Assembly (NCBI RefSeq): GCF_043641665.1
Contig: NC_092181.1
Span: 1,025,001 to 1,089,000 of the forward strand
Direction of reading: 5' to 3'
Length of the DNA: 64,000 bases
Source: Enoplosus armatus
Lineage: Eukaryota > Chordata > Actinopteri > Centrarchiformes > Enoplosidae
Position numbers and translations under genes: made by a program. Shown here piece after piece: positions 43,201 through 55,800 of the stretch. The first letter of the stretch is position 1. The number at the start of each line of letters is the position of its first letter. The notes beneath the pieces are model-generated. The model saw only the letters and a program-made list of their open reading frames with translations. It was not told the origin of the DNA and did not search any database.

Positions 43201-43834
43201 GCAACACGGGATTTTCTTCTCGCACGTTCTGTGGGGTCTGTGTAGTTAATCAAGTGCTGCCCCCTATCGGTGGTGCTGTAGAACAGCTCCTTCTTTTTGC
43301 TTGTTTATCACACCAGCTTCAACACTCTGGTTCATTAATGATGATGTTATTGATGATAATAATTGTTTGACCCTGTCTAAATAATCATAATTTATTATTT
43401 TGGCCAAAGCATGTTAACCATAGTGAACAGTTATATATGTTGAATATTATTACGTTGTGTAAACCTACTGTGTGAGTAAGCAGACTAAATGTGTGACAGT
43501 GAAAATTTTAATTAAAAGGACATTGATTCTGGATCAGATCAATGTTAAATATCCAAACAAGCTAAAATATCCAAACTGAGTTTAACGCTTCTATTTAGAC
43601 CAACACGTTTAGTTGCGGCACCCAGATGTGTTTTTTGCCACAACACTTGGGGGAGCTCTTCAACAACACTAAAGTCCTACCATAAACTGGTGTAGAAAAT
43701 GGATGGATGGATGGTGCACTGTACCCTGTCTGTTCATGACTGTATTACCATAATACCACATAGTGTACACAATATGGTAGACTCTGCACAAAGTTCATTT
43801 AAGAAAAGAAGCCTGTTGAAACAAGTTCAAAATG
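43201..43834. other. Short spacer between rbm20 3' end and pdcd4 promoter
   Basis: About 0.6 kb, AT-rich, with an ATGGATGG run near 43700. No gene is seen. The two flanking genes are in tandem on the minus strand. Confidence 0.6.
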
Positions 43835-43840
43835 TTTATT
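43835..43840 (-). terminator. rbm20: Candidate poly(A) signal of rbm20
   Basis: The minus strand reads TTGAATAAACATT almost 1 kb after the rbm20 stop. The implied 3' UTR is about 43820-44834. It is AT-rich with no other recognisable feature. Confidence 0.5.
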
Positions 43841-44834
43841 CAAGTTTTTTTGCATTGAAAATCATATGAAAAGTTTGTCAAAGAAAACAACACTATCATT
43901 AATATCACAGGATCAGTATTCACAGTATACAAAAACAAATTCTGGCTTAATAATCCCTCTGAACAAATTACTGTAAGATTAAATATTGCATGTTTAACTC
44001 TGATAAATTAAACACATGGTCCAGTGTAAGGTCTTTAATAATTAAGGCATTACATATGTTTGCAAATGTGACTGGGATTGTTTTATGACTTAAATCCAAC
44101 ATAACACTTAAATAAACAAATAAATATCCTTTGCATAGTTGCATTATTATCAATCCAGATGATGTACATTTTTACCTGACAGACAGATATTGTGGTGCCC
44201 AAACTGGCAAAATGTGAAAGAAAAACAGCAAGAGCCTTTCAAGCCCCAGATATAAATAAAAATGTAAATGTTGTGTGCTGAGATATACATTGCACTCTGT
44301 TTAACAAATAGAACAAACCTGAGAATCTGCCTCAGTTTTTGAACTGAGTAAAAACATTCTTTGGCACATATTTCAAGTCATTTTGCAGCTGTAAATGTAT
44401 CATTGTTTTTTTGATGAGTATAACTGATTTAAACTCTAACACAAGCTCATTCTCTAATAGCCTGTCTTCTCCGTAATTACACATTATGGCAAATAACAGA
44501 ACAAACACATTTTATCACACAATCCAATAACACAGACTGTAAGAAAATTGATAAACCAAAAAATTGCAATTAAATATTGTAGCCTCACTATACATTACAC
44601 TTCAGGTATGTACAAAAATAAGAGCATCTCTGGCTGTGATTGTCAGTGCCATTCAAGACATCCTAGCATCCCTCCCCTGAAAAATATCAAAACCAGTGCA
44701 AACGTCCACATACTCTAGCTCCCATGTGTCACATTATCCATGCTGTAGTTGTCCATAGCCTTGCACCAACAGCACACACTCATGAATCTTTCCTCTGCTG
44801 TTCGTTGCACAAGATGTGAGAGATCAAGCTGACA

Positions 44835-44903
44835 TCACTGTGCAGCTGAGGGCTCAGCAAGAGAGCCCGACAGACTCTCCTCTGCCAGCTGGGACAGGTA
44901 TTT
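44835..44903 (-). CDS. rbm20: rbm20 last exon
   Basis: After acceptor TCCACAG it encodes [22 protein letters not shown] in two parts (KYLSQLAEE is shared with human) and then TGA. At 22 aa the tail after the zinc finger is shorter than the human one (about 36 aa). Confidence 0.93.
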   Translation of the reverse strand, partial: KYLSQLAEESLSGSLAEPSAAQ

Positions 44904-46807
44904 CTGTGGACGAGCGGAAGAAAAGGAAAAAGCAAAATGTTTACAATCCAAAATATATCAGGACAAGAAAGCAGCATCTTGATTGTAGTCAAACAATCAC
45001 CTGACCAGTTTTTCCCACCAGCAGCATGTAGGAGGTAACTGTATGATTTCACTAAAAAAGAAATATTTTAGGGCTTCTTAAAAATGTATAAAAATGTTCT
45101 TCAGTTGAGTTAGTGTTAGTCATAAAAACGGCAGTCACCAGTAGTCCAAATTAAAGGATTTTCCACAAATACAATTATGAAGTGACACATCATAATCTGT
45201 GAAATTAAGGTTTTATGTATCTGCATATAATATCAGCAATCAACCCGAAAATATCAGCATTAGTCCACAAAAAGCCATGTTGGAAAAACTGCATCCTTTT
45301 AGCTTGACTCAAATATCTGAGACCAGGAGTCTCGCTCAATCAAAACGTCTTTTTCTTCTTCTTCTTCTTCTTCTTCTTCTTCTTCTTCTTCTTCTTCTTC
45401 TTTGTTTTTGCTGATGCTGTGTTGGTTCAGACTGAAACTAAACACAACTGACAATATCCAAGCTAACAAATATCTGTAAATCAATATATACTGTACTGCT
45501 CTTAAAATGTTAAATTAAATTAACCAAAAATGTTGAATTTTGAAGTTAATGTAAACTATGTAGATGAGTAAGGAAAGTAAAACAGAAATCTCTGGTTAAA
45601 AAAAACACTAATCTAAAACTATTAAACACCAGAAGAAACACGCAGCGCTTTGACAGACAGCACAACTGTTAGAAGTTTTTTTCCTTTTGGAATGTAATCC
45701 ATCAAATGTGAAGGAATCGCCGCTCCTCCGGCTCGCCTCAGCTGTGCTGCCAGGGACGAGAGAAATGCAAGACGGCTTGGTGCTGAATGGCCAATAATCA
45801 GAAACCTAATACAGTTGCGAGTTTACATACAAGTGTATGTTGGTGTGTGTGTGTGTGTGCTATGATGTGTCAGTATATATTGCAGTCAGATGTTTTCCCA
45901 TCTGACTGCATTCGTGCGTTTTCATTTTTATTAATCTGTTGATTCTTTTTTCAATCATAATAATCAATTTAGTCAATAAAAACGTCAGAAAAACAAAATG
46001 GCTATCAAAAGTTCCCAGAGCCCGAGGTGACATTGTTTTGTCCAACAAACGGCACAAAGTACAAATGTCTTTGTACAATTTAAAGTAATATAAATCTTTA
46101 AATTTAAGAAACTGGAACCAGCAAGTTTTTGTCCGTCATAAAGGACTAAAACAGTTCATACATTAATCAAAATTAATATATATATAAATAATAATATTAA
46201 TTTTCTGCTCATTATCGATTATTTAACTAATTGTTTTAGCACTATTGTGCATATTGCCAAATTACAATCTAGCAATAAAAGAGTTTAGATAAGAAATAAA
46301 AAATCAAACACAACCACAATACACATAGATGGAATAGTATGCTTAGTGCAAAAAAACTCGTACAGTTTATACGGTTCAGCACTGTATATTACTGACGGTC
46401 ACACTAATTTGATCCTCATGTAAACTAACAGGTAGGTTAGTCCTGTTTAGAAAACACCATTTTAAACATTTAAAGTAAGATTGATCCCCAAAAGGCAAAG
46501 AAAATGAATATAACATGCATGAACGTATGAGTGTGAAGAGATCACTCACCAACCCGGCAACAGGTGGTGTCATCTCGTGAATTTTGCTACCAGACCACAC
46601 TGACTGTTTGAATTTTTAATACTACATTTGCTGGTATAAACGGAGTGAAGGCAAATGCCCAGGCAGACAAGTTGTATATGTGCATACAGTACAAACACAC
46701 ACAAACACATTTACTGTCAGATATACCTCAGCCAGGGTTAGCATGCTGGTATAATTCACGGAAGAAAGAGAGCAATGTGTAATTCCAGGTTATCATCTTA
46801 TTCCTTC

Positions 46808-46838
<31 letters not shown>

Positions 46839-49800
46839 TGTCGTCGTCCCCTGAAGGGCGGGTGTGTCACCAGTGTGCAGTGTGTACCTGTAGGTTCCTG
46901 TAGTGTACAGTGCTGCGGCAGTGAGTGGTCTTTGCGGTCTCCTCACTGGTGTAGAACAGTCCGCAGAGTTTACAGTAGAAGCCGGTCTTTGGCACAATGA
47001 ACTCCACTCCTGTTAGACAGCGAACACAACAATTAGATTTCAATACTAATGACAAGCTATTCAGGAAAAAAAGAAAGAAAGTGTGTTTATAAGAGAGATT
47101 TAAAAGTATATTGTATTATACCTTGATTATATGAAATTAGACAATAACAACAACACATTTCAGATAAATGTGACAATAAAAAATGAACAAAATGGCAACA
47201 ACAACAACAACAACCAGATGACTCATCAGCGTTAAATTTGTCTCAGACGTGCAATCAATGGACACACACACACACACACACATTCCCAGGGCATCATACA
47301 TCAGAAATAGCCACACTCTTGTGTCTGTACTGTGGTCTATTGTTGTTGCACTGCACCAGGGCTTATGTAAGTCTCCATGCAGCAGGCCTGACACAGGCCA
47401 TGTGCTTGGCCGTGTCATTCTAGCCCTAATGATAATATAAATACTCGTCTCTCAGGGGTGCATTTCACAACCTGCTCACAGAAATAGGTCAGCAAGTGGC
47501 CAAGCAATTCCAGCCAATTAGAGTGCTAATGCAACAGGTTGTCAGTGCACTTATTAATGGTGTCCATGATAACACTTTATCTTTAGGGCTAAGACCAGAG
47601 GCTCAAGACTCCATGAACTTGTGTCCGTGACAAGGATTAAATATAGACCAGTTCAAGTGCTCTTGGACTGGGTTTAATCCAGCCAGAGAAGTCAGATACA
47701 GTTTTCATCGTTATTGCTTCTGCTGAATCTTTTTTTTACATAACCTGATGTTTGCTGACAACATGAGAACTATATGGACTATATTTGAGGCCCTCAATGA
47801 TTTAATTTATTCTCAGAGTATTTTAAAACATTCAATCCATAGAATCGGAGAGACGATAACACTTGTTATGCTCACCCAAAGAGATGCTGTGCTCACTGAT
47901 AGCTTTGTCTTGCTCGTGAGATGGCGAGGGGGCCTCAATCTCTGCAAAAGGTATATCAAATATGAGAAAGGCAGTTTAACCACAATGCATCGCCTTTTCC
48001 TCAACAATATAGACACTTTTAAAAGTTTTTTTAGGACATTACACAACAGATTTGCAGGAAATATCTGAAACTATTTCCTTAGGGTAGAAAAAAATACTAA
48101 GTTGTTTGCAACACTCATTCCTGCAAGCAATGTTTATATTCTGTAGTTGTAATAATTCCCACAGCCGAGTGTGTCAACTACAGACCATTTTGTTGTGTAA
48201 CCCTTACCTTGTTTATGTTTGAGTTCAGAGTTTAAACTATGAGTGTAGCTAATGATTAACTTACAATTAATCATCACTTAAATTCAACAAAGGGTAAACC
48301 TTAATAAGTGAGAGAAGACAGAAAGAAATAACAATTTTACAAAGAAAAGCTGAGGATTTACATATAACGGATGTTATGTCTGCTGTAATCGTCCGTACTG
48401 GGGAGAGATTTCAATGAGAAGAGATGGGGGACAAAATCCACGGCCCTCGTTCTGAGTAGAGATACTTTCTAAAGTTCAGCTGAAGCTATTATGAGGCAGT
48501 TAATTAATCCCTCAGTCAATAACTCTCTTTCTTATTGTTCCTCCACCACAGCTCAACAAGGAATCACAACCGGGGAAAAGAACTTAACTGTGAAAAATAT
48601 CCACTCTTTGTAACTCAGGCTGAACTTCAGAATGTTTAAATGCTTAATAGATTAGATTAGCAAATTAGTTTTTTGGACATTCTACTAATTGATTAATTAT
48701 CCTACTGAGACAGACCTGAACAAATCTAAACCTATGACTTCGGATGCTTAATGTAACTGAACACTGATCTCATGTGGTTCGACAGCAGACATTTGACTTC
48801 TCTTTTGGAAAGTACCTTTTTTAAGACTGCCATCCTTGTGTTGAACCCCATTGTTGATTGTTTCTGAGGCCTGTCCTATTTCCAGGGTTTTGCTGTCCTC
48901 TGATACATGAATGTGATTTTCTTTTGGCTCTTCTGAAGGCCCGCTTTTGGTTAATTTATCCTCTAAACATGTCTCCTCCAGTGCAGCCTTGAACTCCTCA
49001 CTGGGGAAGTCACTAAGATTAGTGATTGGTGGCTCAGGAGCCATTGGACTGAGTTGCTGGTCTTCAGGACTGGTAGCAGTTAAAACATTCCCTGGTTTCT
49101 CAGTCACAGATGTTTCTGCCTGGTCTCCAGCATCCTCACATAACCTTTCCTGGTTAGGCTTTTCGTTAGATGTCTCCTGTGCCTCCAAGGAGGAGGAGGG
49201 AGGTGGTAATACATGCTCCTCCACTGCTTCCTCCTCTGCAGACTCTTTGGGGCAGGACGCACACTTTTCCAGCTCCGGAAGATCTGGCTCAATAATGGAA
49301 TCATCTTCTCCGCCCACTTCATCTACAGTGACCAGTTCCTCCATGTTCTTCGGATACCAACACTCTTCATCAGTGTCATCTCCACTTTCCCACTCCTTCG
49401 CCTTAGAGAAAGGATCAAGAAAACAGCTGTTAATACTCTACTCCAACTACAGGTGGGGTTAAATGTGTAATAAAGATCCACATGCCTACTTACAGTGTCT
49501 CCATCTTTATTACTTTCAGTAGCCTCTTTTGGCTTATTGCTTCGCAGAGGTGACACAGACTTCTCTTTTGACTGGCGATCCTGGGAAAAGAAATGACTTA
49601 GCAGCTAGAAGGATGTGCCACGTACAACAAGTATACAACAATAATGTACTTTACAAAAGTTACTCACAGTGTTTTCAGTAGCATTTTCTCTCTCGTGTTT
49701 TTCCACAGTGGTGTACCTCCGGCTTGTCCTTTTGCTCCTGCCCCTGTCTGGTGAACTCTGCCTCTTGTCTTCTAGTGTTCTGTGAAGTTGCTCATCAGTC

Positions 49801-52800
49801 ATCTCAAACTCAGAATGCCTCGATCTACTGTGGTAGTCGCCACCATCCCTCCTCTTTGACTTTGTATCATGCCTTTGGTAAGGAGGCCTGGGCGGCTTGT
49901 CTGACTTGTACATTTGTTCCTTCATGTAGAAGTCGTCCTCCATGTTCCTGTAAGAGATGAAGGACACGCCTTGAGGGCTGCCTCGTGGGTGCCAGTCTCT
50001 GTTGCCCCTCATCCCTTCACCTCCTCCTCCTCCTCCTCCTCCTCCTCCTCGCTCATCTGCAGATCTCAAGCCGATATGATCCAAAGGTTTCTGGTAAGCC
50101 TTCCGACGGTCGGCTGTCCGTCCATTAGACCGATCCTCGTCAACGCTGCCCCCGTTCCTCCATGGATCATCCCTCTCCCTTTCGTCCTCACCCCTTCTTA
50201 AGTGTGATGACCAATCCCAAGAGCCTCGGCGGGGGCCCAGTCCATTGCTGCTTCTCTCTGGACCCCTGCATTGTGTCCCCTGGGGGCTGTGGGCTGAGCT
50301 GCATGATGTAAAACTGGGGCTGTGGGAATGAGGGCTCAGAGAGCGGCTGATAGGGCTGCGGGATCGTGCTCTTTCTGGCATGTAGCTGGAGGGTGATTAT
50401 GATGATATGTAGATTACATGGAGAAATCTAAAGCTGTACTTTGTGTTGTTATTTTTGAGATAAGAACACTGATTCAACTTCAACAAAGTGATGATCATTA
50501 ATGACATTTGCATCTCACTGAATTTCAATTTTGCTTCCCTCGATAAGTGACTCGGCTACACAAAAACAAGCATTCGAGAGTGAAAGGAGAATGAAAAGTT
50601 GCCTTACTGTTCAAGTTCTTGCATCTCACCCCTCCCCCGCTGAGAGCTGATATCTTGGATGATCGATTGAACATCTTTACCTGGTTTCTATACAGAAAAG
50701 AAATTCAAGTTTAGTATTTGGCTGTCGGCTAATACAGCATATAACCTGCTGTTTACTCTGTTTTTCAGTCTTACCTTGAGCTGCAGCTCCTTGTACCTCT
50801 TAGACATTCGTATGAGAAGTTTCTGATTGTTAATCATAGCTGGAGTGAGTTGGTAGTATTGGACCATGGCCTGAGCTGCTTCGACATACGCCATCTCTAG
50901 AAATGCCTTTTGGGAGAACAGAAAATAGCTGTAAACAATAATCCCCTTCTGACAGTTATATGGTCTTTTGCACAAACATATTTCACATCTCAGATGTCAG
51001 ACTGGACGCAAGCCAATCTTTGAAAATCATCATCACAAGGTATCACATTTCATTACCATAATAAATCACCAGAAGAGTCACTTTAGTCCCTGTAACCAAT
51101 ACCATGATTTTAGTGTGAATGCTTTAAATTTGATAGGGTTGATATTAATGTTGCAGTTCAATTTCTCTGAAACCTGGGAACCTGAGTGAGCTGTCATGTA
51201 CTGGTAGTTAACAGCCAGTAAGTTATTACAAAGTACAGAATAACACGTAACAGCTGCAGCAGAAAAAGGCTGTTGATGATCACAAAAATGCACATAGATA
51301 ATTTGCTGATTTGCATTTTGACTCATTCCTTCCAAGCAAAGATCTTCACAGAATCAACACCTTTTTAGAGCTCATCAGGACAGAAATCTGTGCCGACACG
51401 CCCAGCAAGCAAGACTTTTAAGATGATTTAGAGTTTGAAACAAGGTAATATGTAATTAAAAATGCTGCCATTGGTTATAAGAAGCCCACAGAGCTACTGT
51501 AAGTCTGTACTTTGATAACACATGCACAAATGGCAAAATAAAGAAGATGACTGTGATACTGGATGCTATATGGTGCTTATTCTAGAATTGGTTGTTAACC
51601 TTCTTGTACTAATGCACTTAATATGTCGCCCGATGTGTCAGCCAAGTATCAAAAATGTAATACGGCTTTTATAATGATGTACAACCAAGGAAATCAATGA
51701 AAATATTTATTGATAAACATGAAGAACAAATAATTGATAAGTAATAATGGTATTGTACCTGATGAGTAGAGCGCATGAGGATGTAGTTGGTGACTTTGCC
51801 AAAGGGTAGTCCCAGGTTGATGACATCATTCTCTGTGCAGCTGCCTTCAGGGAGGTTGCAGATGTGAACGACACGCCCTGCTGTGGCCTTCCTCGGTGGA
51901 AATGGCTGCAAATAATCAAATAAAATTACATTCTTTGATCTGACAACAACCTTCATACTGATATATCAGTACTGAAACAATCAAACTTGCGCCAAACCAG
52001 AATCAAAGTAACTTCATCCTGCTTACAATGCCATTAACACCATGGCCAGCATATATATAAGGAATCTAGCTGCAATGCGTAAGCAATCTGCTCCAACCAC
52101 AGTGTCTCCTTCTCTATTTCTGGGTAAATATATAAGATATAATATGTAATATGTACGACAGTTGGGGAGTTGTATTTTTTTTCCCTTTTGACAAAGCTAG
52201 GCTAGCAGTTTCCCCCCAGTAACTCTCGACTGGATACACAGAGATGAAACAGATTAAATTGATGTTCTCATCTAACTACAGGTTTGACAACAATAAAGCA
52301 TACTTCCAAAAGGATCTGTGCAATTCATTAACAATCTGTGTGGCACATCAGAGTCAGCATACTGTAGGAAAGTAGTCTGCCTAACATCAATGTAACACTA
52401 TCACACAGGATGTCATGTCATTTTCCCTCCTTGATGCAGCCCACCTCACTGCATCTATTAATAGTTCTTTGGCAGCAGTGTAACAGTGATAATCAAAGTT
52501 TTCTTGTTTGGATTTGGAGACTTATCAGCTGACTGGTCCCAGACACTTCACACATTTAACACAAATCCCTCTATGCTGCCAAGTATAGCGACCTGCATTG
52601 CTCAACACCCCTTTGTCCTTCCCCCTTTTAATTTAAAGGAGTGTGAGTAAAGGAGCAGTACATTATATTTGGAGACACACGGTAGGCTAGAGAGAGAGTG
52701 CAGAGAAGTAATCACTATTTCTGGCAATCATTTTCTTTCTTCTTCTTCTTCTTCTTCTTATTGTTATTATTGACTTTCTTATTATTTCCCCCTCTTTTCC

Positions 52801-55800
52801 AACTCCCTGTCGAACTATTTATCCTCAAATCTGTCTTTACCTCCATCTTCCCTCTTTTGACTGAAGTTTTTTTAACCTCTATCTCTGTCCAAAGCACAGT
52901 TTAGTGAATGGACATGCTGAGAAGCTACCACAGCAAGGACTCTTGTGGTTCAGAGGCACGTGCAGAAGAAGACTAGCACCCATCATGCATCTCACGCACC
53001 CTCTTTACTGTTTAAGGTGACGGGGCTTTTGCATTCAGGACCCCTCAGATCTGAACTTCCAGTCTGAAGATCTGAGGCTGCAGAATTAGTGACATCTTTC
53101 GAATAACTTATCAAAACTTCTTTTTAAAAAAGCATCTTATTAATGCTAGAACACTGTTTTATTTCCAAAATATTTCATTATAATTATTATTATTGTTTTT
53201 ATCTTATATTATAGATGGGTATCTTATTCCATAATATTTTTGTATTCTTTTAATTGTCTGATTTTATTTTCCTCTTTGCGGCCCTGAAATGTTTCAATCC
53301 TGGATCAACCATGTAAAGCATTTGTTTTGGGAAGTGCTATAGAAATAAAGTTTATTATTATTTATCAATATCATTTTAGTGGTTGTTTCACCTTTCCCAT
53401 TAGTTCCCCTGAACAATTTACTTACTACATATCACAACTTTAAAAAGGCAAAGGCAAGTACCACTCATCATCAAACTAGCCGGTGGACATACCGTTTGAC
53501 ACCTCATGTGCCTTTAACATCATTGCAGAAAGCAGTTGTAAATTCAGCATGCCATTTCACGGAGTCTTATTTCTGCAGCCATTGTGCTGCAACTGCAGTT
53601 TTTCCAGTGCCCCTCCTCCTCTTCCTGCTTCTCTGGCTGACAGACGTGACAGACAGTCCCATGTGTGGTACAGACTGGGGTCCTAATTCCACCTCTGACC
53701 AGCAGCCAGGGTCTCTGTTTTTACAGGGAATTTGTTCAGGGAAAACCCTACACTAACACACACTTCACACTGGGTCCAATAGCCGGGCAGTGTAGAACGT
53801 GTAATGAGGCAGGAGGACACTTTTACAATCTCAAAGTCAGTCAGTTTACTATGCATGTCGAAACATAATCAGAGGCAAGTGTATCAGTATTCAAAACACG
53901 AAGCACTGATCACAAATGTTCCATAAATAACATGTGATTATATCTCACAAAAACCTGATTGATAACTTTAGACAAAAAGGGTGAAGTAGTAAATAAACTC
54001 AGGACTCATATTTTCTTTTAAAAGGTTTAAAAAGTAGGCTACTGACAAAACTCTTTTACAGATAGGATACTCTACCTTGTTATTTCAGGCCATATTACTA
54101 TTCACACAACCCCAATCAAAAGACAATCTGGATGAGACGGATTACTGAATTTCTACGCCACAATTGAATGGTTTCTGGCCAGTAATCAACAGCTTCAGAT
54201 GCATGAGTGATAATTCTATTAACAGCTCTGTGCCCATGCCACTGCCACCACCAGAATACATAAAGGTCAATGCAGGACAGGCTCAATAAACAGATCCAGG
54301 AATAAGCTGTTTATGTCCTTGGAATATCAGAGAGGGCCGGAGTCTTGCTCACTAATGTCTGACCTGTAAAATGTCGTATGTGTTTGAAAGTCCAGACAGT
54401 TGGACCACATTGATATCACTGTCAAGGTTGGCTCAGGCTTTGAACAGTAGCTGTTTCTGTTAACCGCAAACCAGAAGCGCAGAGTTATGCCATGTCATTG
54501 CCTACTCATAAGGAGGCACTAAACACACTGACAGGGCCTCCTTAACTGGCTGCAGATGGGAACAACAAAACAAAAACTTTTGGAAAAACACACGTTCCCA
54601 CGCAAAACAGGTTAGGCACTAACATCCACTGTGGCTTGATCTAAAAATTTAAAAACATAACTAGAGGAAGAAATACAGTACAATACATATTGAAGTCAAT
54701 TTGCCTGGTCAGCACCAGATACATGTAAAAAAAATATTTTAATTAAAAACAGGAATTAACTATGATTGAAATATACCTTGTGTAATAAAACCCTCTGTGA
54801 GTTCATTCAAGCTTCTCTATAATGTAGCCTTGATCACACATCTAGTTATGTTTAGTTCTAAAGAAAACTGTTGTGAAAAAATAGTGCAATTCTCCCCTTT
54901 AATGAATTCTTCCATAAATCACCTGATCAAACAATTTGCACCCGACACTACAGACTACAGTCAACAGAGGTAATGGCTTTACCTGCCACACTGTGTTTAG
55001 CCACATGTTCTGTTGCTTCACACTCTCAACACTATCACATAATGAACTAGGGCCAAATGGTGTAAAGGATAACAACCATTTCACACTGTGCTTTCCTGTT
55101 TTCACTGACAGCATGCTGACTGACATTAGCTGGAGTCTGTCCTAAGGACATGTCTGTTTATTTGTGCAGAGCAGGATCCATGTTGGAGGATCCAAGGAGA
55201 TGGTCAGTCTGGTTTCACAGTTTCTTCCCACGTTCCTACACAGAGCGCTCGCACGCCGATCCCTCAGATCGCTTTACCAGTCTCTCACTAGTCTGAAACT
55301 TTACACCGCTGCCTGGGGGTGTGACCCGGGGGTCTTAAGGTCTGTGCTCCTAACAGCAGTTAGCTGTAATCCTGTGTTTATCTCAGTTTGAGTTCTGTTA
55401 TCACATGAAGCTACTGTGTTACTTAAAGCTGGGACACTGCGGTCCAAACTAAGGATTGCTGTGAATGTGCAAGCATGCGTGTGTGTATGTGCTTATACAC
55501 GTGTGTGTGAGCATCTACATAGTAGATTGTAGTAGTTGTTGATTTTCTTTATTTTGATGACAAAATCAATTTCAGTTAAATGTATGTTCATTCTCACAGT
55601 ATATTTCTACAAATGTTATGTTAAATGTGTGTACCATTTAATTTGTACACAAATTACACAAATAAAACTTAACACATCAAAAAACAAGTTCACAAATTAT
55701 CATTGCATGTAGTTGTGCGTGTGCGTTTGTGTGAGTGCTCTCTATTCAACACAGGGCTGTAAAAACAATAAATCCCACCTGTTCTGCTCAGACAGGTGTG

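Noticed and set aside
48947..49462. 171-codon plus-strand frame over rbm20 exon 11
   Set aside because: Antisense shadow of the Glu-rich exon; Ser-rich by complementarity.
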